Assembly: GCA_033819885.1 (NCBI GenBank)
Contig: JAQYUZ010000019.1
Span: forward strand, 1-64,000
Direction of reading: 5' to 3'
Source: Microbotryomycetes sp. JL201
Lineage: Eukaryota; Basidiomycota; Microbotryomycetes
Length of the DNA stretch: 64,000 bases
The position numbers and the translations under genes are program-made. The notes under the pieces were generated by a model. That model searched no databases, had not been told where the DNA came from, and saw only the letters and a list, made by a program, of their open reading frames with translations. The number at the start of each line of letters is the position of its first letter. Positions within the stretch are counted from its first letter, which is position 1. Below, piece by piece: positions 1-10,217 of this stretch.

Positions 1-110
<110 letters not shown>

Positions 111-138
111 GTTGTCGCGTCAGAAACACAAAACTCAC

Positions 139-423
139 TTGATGCTGTCCAGGTGTGGGAGGAAAACAGGCACCACAACGTCGGCGCGCGTACGGCCAAA
201 GACTTGGAGGCTTTCGTTATCGGCAACGACATCAAAGTTCAAAACAAAGCATGAGATCAGTCTCGCTAATTGTCAGGAAAGTTCAGTCATCAGTCAAGTG
301 AAAATCAAGAAAAAAACGGGCTCATTAGCAGAAAACAATTATGTGAAATGCATCGACGTGGCGATTCGTGCTCTGAAGCGGACAGCATGCAAAGCGTCTA
401 GATTGTTGCAGATCGTCTGCCAT
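139..423 (-). CDS. Possible 5' part of a gene cut by the contig end
   Basis: Tentative. On the minus strand an ATG at 423 could begin a 40-nt exon (384-423) joined to exon 139-265 by a 118-nt intron with a weak GTCCGC donor. The second exon is open for its full length and ends in a good donor (GTGAGT at 138), so the next exon would lie in or beyond the homopolymer end. The second exon encodes a plausible folded segment with the core FDVVADNESLQVFGR. I do not recognise the family. It lies downstream of LYS2 on the same strand, 151 bp past its stop. It may instead be chance coding potential. Confidence 0.3.
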
Positions 424-574
424 CTTCTCTCGAGACCGAAATTGCTATAGTCGTCAATGACTCGCGGCTGTTGTTGCCAGCACCAAGTCCTCACTTCATC
501 CAGCGTCGCACGAACAAGAAAGTTGCAGCTGTATTCACAATGTTTTTATCCCTCCCTTCGGTTGGAATCACAAC

Positions 575-3500
575 CTAGTGACCTGAACTGCGTCCGATAG
601 CCTTTGCCACACCTCCCTGCAAGTTCAGTTCTGGCAACGGTTGACTGGCTTGGCCTGTCGGCTGGTCCAAGAACCCAGCCGCGACCAACCAACTCAAGTA
701 CAATCCCATCTGTTTGTCATCGACCGTGACGGCAGTCACTTCATCGAACGCCTCCAACGCCTTGACAGTGTTTGAATCGTCCAACTCGGCTTGCTTCGTT
801 GACGTTGGCAAGTCGTCCAATACGAAATGGAGCAAAGGGAACAAGGCGTTGTCTTGAGACTTGAGGACATGTTGCTCAAGCAAAGTTCGCCACGGGAGGT
901 AGTCTGTTTTTTCGACTCCGTAGCCGTACCTCGACAACGCAGACAAAAAGTCATTAAACCTCGGTGTCGGTCGCGCAGTCACTTGATGCACAACAAGAGG
1001 CTCATTGGGTGACTTGAGCGCACAAACAGCTGTAATGCGAGCAACATGGTCGACAGGGACCATGTTGATCGTGTTGTGAATATCTGGAATGTGACCCAGT
1101 TGAATGCAACCTTTGACCAGGCGCCACAAAAAGTCGTCCGTGTTGGTGACTGCAGTGTTTGTATCTCCGACGACATACGAAGGCCTGACGATGCTGCCTG
1201 CCAATCCTCGTCGACCGGCTTCCATCAAAAGACGCTCAGACACCCACTTTGTCTGGCCATAACCACCCTTGAGACCAGTTTTGGCCGCGTCGAGCGAGTC
1301 AGATTCTGGCACTCCCTTACCACCTTGAGACACGATAGAGTCGCCGAGGCGGATATAGTGGCCCTTTTCGATAGCAGCCGTCGACGAGACGAATGTGAGC
1401 GACTTTGGTCGTCCGGTGGCAGCGAGCTCGATCGTGGCGACCGTTGCAGAGACGTTGGCAGCTCGCAATTTGGCGTATGGATAGATCCAGTGAACCTTGA
1501 AAGATTCTGTAAGCTTGAGGGTTTGTCGGTCAAGCAGGAACAAGACTCACCAAAGCACCGTTATGAATGATAATGTCTGCCTCGTTCGCCACACGATCAT
1601 AGTCTTCCTGACTCAGACCCAACTTCTCGCCCTCTAGATCACCGACAACGACTTGAACGCGACCTTGCTTGACCCACTCTTCGTCCCAAGCTGAGCGCGC
1701 CTCTCCACTGTCCCTCAACCTCGCCAAACCCGCCTCGACAGACTTGGCTCTGACGTGACAGATGACTGTCTTGACGTATTGAGACTTAAACTCGACCAAG
1801 TCTCTCAAGATAAATGCCCCAAGAAAGCCCGTCGCGCCCGTCAAGAATACAGTCTTTGGTTCGGTCGACTTGTGAGGTCTCTCGTACGACGCTCGTAGCT
1901 GTTTCACGAGTTTGGCTTCATCTTCAGAATACTCGTTGTCGTCGGCAGCGGCGGTGACGATTTCGTTGCCTTTGGCCAATCCAAGATCAGCATCGCGCAA
2001 CTTGTCTAGCTCAGCCGCCAGTCCTCGAATCGTAGGAAAGTCAAAGACGAGTCCGAGAGGAGCTCCGACTGCGAGGCTTTTGCGCAACTCGAAAATCAAG
2101 CGAGTGGCAAGAATCGAGTGACCTCCCAAGTCAAAGAAGGACTCATCGGGCGAGATCTCGCCAGGCGGCGTCGGCAACAAGGTCATCCAGATGTCGTGAA
2201 TTGTCTTTTCGGTAGGAGACATGTTGGACGGTGATGAGGTCTTGACGGACGACGTAGCGGCGGCAACAGTATCGGGGAAAGGCAACGCTGGCTTGTCGAC
2301 CTTGCCGTTTGGATTCAAAGGCATACGCACGAGCGGCACGATGACTATATGTCACAAGCTCGTTAGGCTGATGACGAACATCTCGCAAACGCGAGACCGT
2401 GAAAGCTCACCGGTGGGTACGCTGTACGATGGCAGCTTCGTCTTGAGATACTCGCGAATGTCCTTGATCAGCTTGCGGTATTTCTTCAATCCCTTTGCGA
2501 CTTCAGTCGCCGTAATCTTGTTACCTTCGCGTGCTGCAGGCGCTTCCGAATCGTCTTCGGTCGCAGAAACGAGTCCATCGAGCGCCTCGCTGCCAACCAA
2601 CGGCACAAAGTAGCTGACCAAGACTTTTTCCTCGTACTTGTCGCGCCTGACAAGAGTGACGTTTTCTCGCACGGCGGGATGACGACTAAGGTGCGTGTCA
2701 ATCTCGCCCAGTTCGATGCGGAATCCTCGGATCTTGATCTGGTCGTCCGCCCGGCCGGTGCACTCGACTGTGCCGTCTGGGTTGTACCGGCCCAAATCGC
2801 CAGTACGGTACATTCTGTCCCTGATTCCATGCCAGAAAGGCTTCCAGGGTTCCGACCCACTCGCAATCTTATCCTCCCGGGCAATGTCGGTTCCGAACCA
2901 GTTGGTCACAAATTTTTCGGCCGTCGCTTCGGGCAATTGCAAGTAACCCTCGGCCAAACCGCCAGAGCGGACATAAATTTCTCCAACTTCGCCTACGGCG
3001 CAGATCTGGTTCTTGTCGTTGCGGTTTACAACGAGCAATTGAACGTTGATCATACCCGAACCTGCCGGCATAATGTCTTTGCGTGTCTTGAGGAACGTCG
3101 GGTCTTGGGACAGTGGCGGGATCGGGAAATACGAGACGGCACGTTGAGTTTCTGTCGTACCAAACATGTTGATGATGCGCACGTTGTTGGCAAGCTGTTG
3201 CAGACGGGTGCAATCGCGCTTGGTCAAGATGTCTCCGACAAAGAAAGCATTAAGCAAAGAAGGGATCGCTCTAGTCGCCTGCGCCGACAAAAGCTGACCC
3301 ATGGCAGGCGTCAGATGTGTGACCGTCACTTGGCTGTCTGCCATCCACTCGGCCAAGCGACCGGGTGTGCCAATGTCTTCGGCTGTCGGAATGTGGAGCT
3401 GTGCACCAAGGAACAACGGCGTGAAAACTGACGGGACGGTATGTCAGCTTGTGAGGGCGAGCGCGGCCAGACAAATGAGATCTTACTGTCTCGCTGAATC

Positions 3501-5235
3501 GGGTCGTGTGCAATGCCAGACAGCATGGTGAATTTGCTGTTCTCGCTCAATCCAAAAGTTTCGGCCATCCACGGGAAGAAATGGGTCAGACTAAAGTGCC
3601 GACCTCGGACGCCCTTTGGAATGCCAGTTGATCCACTCGTGAAGGACAGCGTGCCGACAGAATCGGGACCTAGCGGAATATTGAGTGGTTGCGACTTGAG
3701 CGATAGGCAATCCGCAAGAACATCCGCCGCGGCGTCGGACGCGTTCGATCCGAGCAAGAGTCCAGAAGAGGTGAGCTTGAGTGCAGGTACCTCGACACGG
3801 ATCGACAGCTCTTTGTCGACGTATGCGCGCACGGGCGGCAAAAGCGAACCGGCGGCGGCAAGTATGACCAGTGCGCGTGGCTTAGCGACCTGAAGGTAGA
3901 TCGTTTGCCTTGCTGGCGGGTACGCAGGATCTACAACCATGTGGCATCAGCCAGGCATTAGCGCATAGTTTATGCCCTCGAAACATGAGACGACTTGCCG
4001 ATGACGGAGAATGTGGCGCCCGCTTTCAAGACACCCATGACTGCGACGACGAGGTCTACTCCGCGCGTCGAGTACACAGTGACGACCTCTTCGCGCTCGA
4101 CCCCCGATTTGACGAGGTAGTGAGCAAGCATGTTTGAAGCTTCATCAATCTGCTTGTACGTGAACGTCCGCAGACCGTTCTTGCCACCGACCTCTTTGGG
4201 CGAAAGAGACTCTACGATGCATGTGCGGTCAGGAAACCGTTGCGCATTTGCAGTGAAGATATCGGTGATTGCGCCGCGGTACCCGCACCACTCCAGGTCC
4301 TTGCGCGGGTCTGGCAGAATTTTGCGCTGCTTTGCCGTTAGAAGCGAAGTCGAACCGATCGGGTCAAGCGGATGCGCGGCAGCGTGATGGAGCACGTGCA
4401 TGAGCTGATCGATCGTAAACGCGATCCTTGCCGACGAGAACAGGAGCGAGTTGTACGAGAGCGTGAGCGAGATGCGAGGTGGCAGCATGGACGTGCGGGC
4501 GGCCGAAGTTGGCGTGGCCGTACCAGATGAGGGCTGCGTCGGTGCGCGCACTTCTGACGAGACATACAGCGTCAAGTCTGACGTGAGCGATGTCTGTTGG
4601 ACGAATGAGTGCTCTGCGCTGTCCAGCTCGTCAAAGAACCGGACGCGGAACAGTGGCGCCTTGGGGGGGCCGTCTGGGTTTTTCGAGTCTGTGTCGAGAC
4701 CGAGGGCGGTGAGCAGTGCCTGGTACGGCACCTTGTCGTCCTCTGCCTGCTGCTCTGTGAACTGGACGGTGCGCACGAGCGACCAGAACGAGTCTTGCGG
4801 GTCGAGCTTTATCCTGAGCAAGAGAGGATCGCGCGACGAGGCGGATGAGGTGGCGACGACCAAGTCCGTGTCTCCAGTGTACCTGTGCAGCAAGACGACA
4901 AAGGCGGCGAGCAAGAGGTGGAAGGGCGTTGGACTCGACTGTTGCTGGTGGTGTTGCATCTGCTGCTGCTTTCCTGAGGCCGGCGACAGTGTGCCCTCGA
5001 TACCCCGGGGCTCGTCGTCGTCGTCGTCGTCGTCGTCGTCATCTGTCAAGTCGTCTTCGTTCTCGTCAAACATGCCCAAGCGGACGAGTGCGGCTGCGGT
5101 GCGGTCGTCAATCACGCGACGTTCCTGCGCTTCGACCATTTGGTCGCCCGCCGGCCGCGGGTAGTCTGTAGGCAACTGCAGACTCGGCAGGTCTGCCAAT
5201 CGAGACAGCCACCGGTCCATCCTTGCAGACGCCAT
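575..5235 (-). CDS. LYS2: L-2-aminoadipate reductase (Lys2), 1470 aa, five exons
   Basis: Large subunit-type alpha-aminoadipate reductase. It activates 2-aminoadipate with ATP, holds it as a thioester on a phosphopantetheine arm and reduces it with NADPH to the semialdehyde, in the fungal lysine pathway. Exons on the minus strand are 3999-5235, 3487-3930, 2411-3427, 1551-2344 and 575-1495; together they stay in frame. Order of domains: condensation-like N-terminus, AMP-binding domain with the P-loop-like core [11 protein letters not shown], carrier domain with Ser in [14 protein letters not shown], then a reductase with the NADP motif [10 protein letters not shown] and the YGQTKW catalytic segment. 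Intron 1 (3931-3998) uses a GC donor, GCAAGT; intron 4 ends in AAG. A run of about ten Asp near residue 70 comes from a GTC repeat. An in-frame ATG upstream at 5292 is possible, but [17 protein letters not shown] fits the family start. A separate phosphopantetheinyl transferase (Lys5 type) would be needed; none is in the window. Confidence 0.97.
5012..5040 (+). repeat. (TCG)n microsatellite inside LYS2
   Basis: About ten TCG/GTC units in a row. On the coding (minus) strand they give the poly-aspartate stretch in the Lys2 N-terminal region. The tract is likely to vary in length between strains. Confidence 0.9.
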
Positions 5236-5372
5236 CCTTGTCGGTGTGTCCGAGCACTGTCGTTGCGAAAGACAGCGACACGGCCGAGTCAACCAGCGTC
5301 AAACGCGATTATCTCATCCATTTGTGGGTATAGCCTCTCCCAAAGACACGGCAGTATAATTCTGGAACCAGC

Positions 5373-6179
5373 TCATTCTTTTTCGTCGTCAACACCGCCA
5401 CAATCACATGCTGCGTCCCGCAAGGTCACGTGCCTGCCCGGTCCCTCATTGGGGTCCTCCGCCTTTCTATGTGTAATTACAGTACATGAGCTTGGAAGGG
5501 TGTCTACCCGGGCATCGTCGAATACGAATGACCTCTTCTTCGCCCGCTGGCGCCACTGATGACTGTCCGGCCGAGCTGGACCAGTTCCTGGATCCGACGT
5601 GAGCATGTCAGCCCGCCAGAGTCTCAAGTGGCACGGGGAATCAGAACGCACGGAAACGACCCCTCGGACCCCTCCGGTCTGGAACAGCGCCGGCAAGTCT
5701 ACTCCCGCTTGCTTCAGTCCAGCTCCAACGAGAAGCGCGCTCGTGATGAGAATAAAGACAACGACGAGAAAGTGGCTCTTTGGAGAGTCTCGTTCTGCAA
5801 TCATGATCGTGCTCGTCAGCAGAGATACGGACAGCGTGCGAGCGCCACTACGGCCCAACTGACGAAAGCATCGCGCCTCGACGTCACCATCCTCGCCCGT
5901 GCCCGTGTCTGGGTCGTCGTCTCCCCTGTGTGCGCCAACACACGCTTGCAGCTTTTGATCGAGGCAGAATTGTTTGGTGCAGCTCAGGCACGGGTGCAGC
6001 GGATCTTTCGGCAGATACAGCGGTATGATGGTCGAATTAGAGAAGCAGATGCACTTGCAGAACGTCATTGCACTCGATCCGGACGAGGACCATGGCGCCA
6101 AGGCGGCGACGAGCGTGGTCCAGTGCACACACGCGACCCACACGACGAGCCAGATACCGCACGAGCGCTTCCAGGCCAT
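5373..6179 (-). CDS. Conserved fungal Cys-rich membrane protein, function unknown
   Basis: The start at 6179 gives a hydrophobic N-terminal signal or anchor (CGIWLVVWVACVHWTTLVAA), then a lumenal cysteine-rich part with CKCICFSNSTIIPLY, CLSCTKQFCLDQ and a conserved CFQRDS motif, then a second membrane segment (FLVVVFILITSALLVGAG). I know this arrangement from many uncharacterised fungal proteins; no function is established to my knowledge. The CFQRDS motif is split by an intron, 5795-5863, with donor GTCAGT and acceptor TTGCAG; removing it restores the motif. The C-terminus is uncertain: the frame stays open to 5373, but a further intron ending near 5600 could give a shorter tail stopping near 5477. 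It lies just upstream of LYS2 on the same strand and is divergent from GPI13. Probable site: ER or another secretory membrane. Confidence 0.72.
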   Translation of the reverse strand: MAWKRSCGIWLVVWVACVHWTTLVAALAPWSSSGSSAMTFCKCICFSNSTIIPLYLPKDPLHPCLSCTKQFCLDQKLQACVGAHRGDDDPDTGTGEDGDVEARCFRQLGRSGARTLSVSLLTSTIMIAERDSPKSHFLVVVFILITSALLVGAGLKQAGVDLPALFQTGGVRGVVSVRSDSPCHLRLWRADMLTSDPGTGPARPDSHQWRQRAKKRSFVFDDARVDTLPSSCTVITHRKAEDPNEGPGRHVTLRDAACDCGGVDDEKE

Positions 6180-6618
6180 GCTGTGCGACCACCGAGAACG
6201 AGCCTCTCGCAGACGGCAACACCGCTGGTCGAGCGAGCGAATCGACAGCAGCAGACTGAAAACGATGGTAGGCTCAGCGTCCCCCCACAAATCCTCGGCC
6301 GGCCCACCACGCACGTGCATCCGCGCATGCTGCCCCGTTCCGGGCACAACTAGTTTCGTGAGCAACTATTGCCATAGTCTGCCAAGTCGCTGACCCGTAA
6401 GGCGCTCTCTGCGCAGGATCGGACGGCAACTTTTCGTCACAGCGCGTGCTCGCCATCAGACGGACGAGTACATGCTCGGCAATAGAGCCTGCCGCATCCG
6501 ACAAACACGAAAGAAATCGGGAATCAAGCGACAAAGACTCTGGCAGTGGGTAGGCTTCGGGAACGGCGCTCATCCGATACATTCTGAATGCTCGACTCGC
6601 AGCAAGACGACGTGCACA
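6180..6618. promoter_or_regulatory. Shared promoter region between the Cys-rich protein gene and GPI13
   Basis: A 439-bp divergent intergenic stretch. Both flanking start codons face outwards, so it must hold the promoters of both genes. I see no clear TATA box or repeat. An in-frame ATG at 6472 could extend GPI13 by 49 residues, but those residues are basic and do not resemble the family. Confidence 0.6.
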
Positions 6619-9600
6619 ATGTCTGCCACCACGCATCCTTCCTCGAACGATGGCGCCAGTGGTGTCAACCGGGCGTCCAATGCAGGCACAAATGCCGAAG
6701 AATGGCTGCCCCCGTTCGTTCGGCTGAGGCTGTGGCTGCAGACGCTGCCATTCATGTCGCCCATTGCGCTCGTCGCACTCTCCCTACTGATGCTGAGCAG
6801 CATGCACGCCGCTGCCATATACCTTTTCTCACAAGGCTTTCTGCTCACTCGCCACGCACTGGCCGACGCAAACGACTGTCAACCGTTCAAAGTCAACGGT
6901 CAGCTCGATCCCTCTTGCACCATGCCAGCGACACATCAAAAGCTCGTCTTGCTTGTAGTCGACGCACTCCGGGCTGATTACGTGTTTCCGGTCGACGAAA
7001 TGTCAAAATCAGCATCTCGGTTCTATTCGAACCACGTGCCGCTACCTGCTCATTTGACGGACCACGACCCTACTAGGTCGTTTGTGGCTCACTTTATCGC
7101 GGACGCTCCAACTACTACATTGCAGCGAATCAAAGGCTTGACGACCGGTTCGCTGCCTACTTTTGTCGACGCTGGCAGCAATTTTGGCGCAGAGTCGATC
7201 CTCGAAGACAACTGGTTGCGTCAAGCGAGCAGAGCTGGCAAGCGACTGGCCATGGTCGGTGACGACACGTGGCTCAAGGTATTTCCCACTGTTCACGGCA
7301 CTGCGGACAGAGCAAGCGTCGTGTGGGCTGCCAACATGACCAGAGGCTACGATTCTTTCAACGTCGAAGACCTAGATACGGTGGATGACGGTGTGAGAAG
7401 CGGTCTCTTGACGATGCTCGACTCGCCATCGGAATGGGACATTTTGATCGCGCACAACCTTGGGTTGGATCATGCCGGACATCGTCACGGCGCTGAACAC
7501 GCAGAGACGACTCGAAAATTGCGAGAAAATCAGCTTTTGCTCGAACGCGTCGTGGAAAAGCTCGGCGACGACACCCTTCTCGTCGTTCTCGGAGACCATG
7601 GCATGACCAATCGCGGAGATCACGGTGGAGATAGTCGAGACGAAGTTGACGCGGCATTGTGGATCTACTCGAAAGGTCCCCAGCTCGTTGATCCGGACTG
7701 GATCAAGACACCGCCATTCGGCTCGGACCATCCGGCCGCGGCCCTGTTCAATTCTTCACGCGATGCGTCAGAATTGGCCGATCGCATGCTCATCGACTGG
7801 CCAGAGCGTGGGTTGCCTACGGAAGCGCGATCTGTAGCCCAAGTCGACCTCGTGCCGACACTCAGTCTGTTGCTCGGCCTGCCGATTCCTTTCGGCAACC
7901 TTGGTCAACCTATCCCAGAACTCTTCTACCGTCAATCGTCTTTGCCAGCAGCACCAGAACCTGAAGAGCGAAAAGCTAAGCGTAGCATTTTTGGGCGTAC
8001 CGAAGCTGTCCGCGGGACCGAAAGCTTGTCTCCGCTTTCGACTCTGCTGCACGCACATCTGCTCCAGTCATCTCAACTGTCTCAATTCTTGTCAGCGTAC
8101 ACGTCTGAACCAACGGGCTCAGATTTGGCCCGACATATGCCTGAACTGCACTTTCACCTCGAACTGGCAAAGTCGTCCTACAGAGGCGCTCACGCTCCAG
8201 GCCATTCGCGCGCTCAGATGGAAAAACTCGCACTTGACAAGTTTTGGACGTTCGGTCGCAAGACGAGACAACGTGCCAGAAGTGTTTGGGCAAAATTTGA
8301 CTCGAGTTTGATCTGGGCCGGGCTAGGCTTGTGGATCGGTAGCGTGTTGGTTGGCTGCAGGTTGGCCGTGGCGGCAAGGACAGGAGAGATCTCGGCTCGA
8401 GAACTGATCGGACGAGGATTGGAGGCTGGGTTGGCGGCTACGTGGGCGACAACGGCCTTGTGGCTCATGGACCTGCTCAGCTTTGTCTTTAGGCGATACA
8501 ACGTCACGCATGGGCTCATCCTGCTCATCATCGGCTCGATGGAGCTTGGAGTTTTGTCTGCTCCTTCGGGAGGACTGTCGACGATGCAAGCACTCGGACT
8601 CCCAAGCCGGAAAGGCTTTTTCCATATGATCGGGTCATTGGCGCATCTCTGGCCCGTCATTGCTCATGCGGCGCTCTTTGCTTCCAACTCGTTCACCGTC
8701 TTCGAAGACGTCTATGTCTTGTTTGCCCTGTCGACCCTTCTCCTCGCGACACTCGTCAAGGCGTTCGCTGCTCCGGAGGCTCGCTTGCGTAAACGGCTGA
8801 TTGGCTTTGCCAGCGTCGCGCTTGTTTGCGTCCGTCTCATCTCGCTGAGCACCAGCTGTCGAGAAGAGCAAACGCCGCACTGTCATGTCACCTTTTACCA
8901 AAAATCGGGTTCTCCTGCCGCACTCGGTTTTGTCGCGCTCGCTTACGTCGCTGCATGGCTCACGCCGACCGTGTTGCGGTCATCGCTTGCGCTTTCGGCT
9001 TCAGACGTCGCGGTGGCTCCACCATACCTTGGCATATTGCTCAGAGGTCTCCTTTTGTCAGCCACTTCGTACTGGGCTGTTGATTGGTCGATTGCCGGTC
9101 TAAACCTCGACCAGAACGGAATTCATGTCGCCACAACACTAAAGACGACGCTCGCTCGCGTTTCCCTGGCAGGTGGAGTCTTGCTCGCGACCATTGTCTG
9201 GCACTACACGCCTCTGTGTTTGCGCGTCCAGCGAGAATCCCTGCGGGACGAGCAGGGGCAAGTCGTCAAAACCCAAGTGACTTTGACCGGGTTTGCCAAC
9301 GCGCTCGGATCATCGTACTTGTTGTTCTACGCCGCCGTGTTCACGATCGTCTTTGTCGTCAGTCCACCGGTCGGTCAAGTTGTGCTCGCGTTGCAGACTG
9401 TCGTCGTTTTGTGTTTGCTCGAGTTGTTTGACTCTGAGCGTGATGTTCAACATTTGTACGACATGCTCTCTTCGGAAGAATCTCTCAACGTGCTCCTCGA
9501 TAGCGTCAACGACAAATCGACGAGCGCAACGACGAGCGCAAATACCGCTGTCGGAGACGACACGACGCCGTTGGCGACGCCGACTTTGTCTGTTCATTCT

Positions 9601-10113
9601 GGTCCGACCGTCAAACAACTCGTCGTCCTCGCTTTGCTGTCGCACTTGTCATTCTTTGCGACTGGCCACCAAGCGACGTTCCCTTCAATTCAATGGTCTA
9701 CAGCTTTCGTCGGACTTGAATCAGTCACGTACCCTATTTCTCCTCTCCTCGTCATTCTCAACACGATCGGCCCAAGTCACTTGCTCGTCACTTTGAGCGT
9801 CCCATTGTTTGTACTATGGAACTTGTCACCAACTCTTAAAGATCAACCGCCTCTGTACGTCGCAAGAGACTTGACAAAATCTCTAACGGCATACATGACC
9901 ATTCAAACCGTCGTGGGATTGTCGAGTGCGTTTTGGTCAAGTTACTTTCGACGACACTTGTTTGTTTGGAAAGTGTTTGCACCGAGGTTCATGTTGAGTG
10001 GTTTACAAGTTTTGTCGATGGATCTTGTCGTTGTCGTCTTGTGTGTCGGTTGGGGAGTGAGAGGAGTGTTGGAAAAGGCAAGGACGACGCTGGGCACCAA
10101 AGTGGCAGAGTAA
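6619..10113 (+). CDS. GPI13: GPI ethanolamine phosphate transferase 3 (PIG-O/Gpi13), 1164 aa
   Basis: Transfers phosphoethanolamine to the third mannose of the GPI anchor precursor in the ER, the group later joined to protein. A single exon. An N-terminal membrane segment (about residues 40-65) is followed by the PIG-O-typical FLLTR, then the alkaline-phosphatase-fold catalytic domain: LLVVDALRADYVFP carries the metal-binding Asp and the nucleophile region, DILIAHNLGLDHAGHRHG and VVLGDHGMTNRGDHGG carry further metal-binding Asp/His. From about residue 560 the protein is a long series of hydrophobic helices, as in the family. The FLLTR motif and length favour Gpi13/PIG-O over Mcd4 or Las21. 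Start chosen at MSATTHPSSNDG. It converges with NPY1 with 104 bp between stop codons. Confidence 0.93.
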   Translation: MSATTHPSSNDGASGVNRASNAGTNAEEWLPPFVRLRLWLQTLPFMSPIALVALSLLMLSSMHAAAIYLFSQGFLLTRHALADANDCQPFKVNGQLDPSCTMPATHQKLVLLVVDALRADYVFPVDEMSKSASRFYSNHVPLPAHLTDHDPTRSFVAHFIADAPTTTLQRIKGLTTGSLPTFVDAGSNFGAESILEDNWLRQASRAGKRLAMVGDDTWLKVFPTVHGTADRASVVWAANMTRGYDSFNVEDLDTVDDGVRSGLLTMLDSPSEWDILIAHNLGLDHAGHRHGAEHAETTRKLRENQLLLERVVEKLGDDTLLVVLGDHGMTNRGDHGGDSRDEVDAALWIYSKGPQLVDPDWIKTPPFGSDHPAAALFNSSRDASELADRMLIDWPERGLPTEARSVAQVDLVPTLSLLLGLPIPFGNLGQPIPELFYRQSSLPAAPEPEERKAKRSIFGRTEAVRGTESLSPLSTLLHAHLLQSSQLSQFLSAYTSEPTGSDLARHMPELHFHLELAKSSYRGAHAPGHSRAQMEKLALDKFWTFGRKTRQRARSVWAKFDSSLIWAGLGLWIGSVLVGCRLAVAARTGEISARELIGRGLEAGLAATWATTALWLMDLLSFVFRRYNVTHGLILLIIGSMELGVLSAPSGGLSTMQALGLPSRKGFFHMIGSLAHLWPVIAHAALFASNSFTVFEDVYVLFALSTLLLATLVKAFAAPEARLRKRLIGFASVALVCVRLISLSTSCREEQTPHCHVTFYQKSGSPAALGFVALAYVAAWLTPTVLRSSLALSASDVAVAPPYLGILLRGLLLSATSYWAVDWSIAGLNLDQNGIHVATTLKTTLARVSLAGGVLLATIVWHYTPLCLRVQRESLRDEQGQVVKTQVTLTGFANALGSSYLLFYAAVFTIVFVVSPPVGQVVLALQTVVVLCLLELFDSERDVQHLYDMLSSEESLNVLLDSVNDKSTSATTSANTAVGDDTTPLATPTLSVHSGPTVKQLVVLALLSHLSFFATGHQATFPSIQWSTAFVGLESVTYPISPLLVILNTIGPSHLLVTLSVPLFVLWNLSPTLKDQPPLYVARDLTKSLTAYMTIQTVVGLSSAFWSSYFRRHLFVWKVFAPRFMLSGLQVLSMDLVVVVLCVGWGVRGVLEKARTTLGTKVAE

Positions 10114-10217
10114 CCAAAATGGCAGAGTACGTAAGACTTTGCATTCCTCACCCGAAACGGACGGTGAAATGTAATAGATATATTTGCAATATAGAGAACG
10201 CATCTAGTCAAGGTTTG

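Noticed and set aside
4451-5164. Plus-strand open frame opposite LYS2 with a poly-Ser run
   Set aside because: It is antisense to a conserved exon and its Ser run is the complement of the GTC repeat coding for poly-Asp.
5559-6353. Plus-strand open frame of 264 codons opposite the Cys-rich membrane protein
   Set aside because: The minus strand carries the conserved cysteine motifs and a frame-restoring intron; the plus strand has none.
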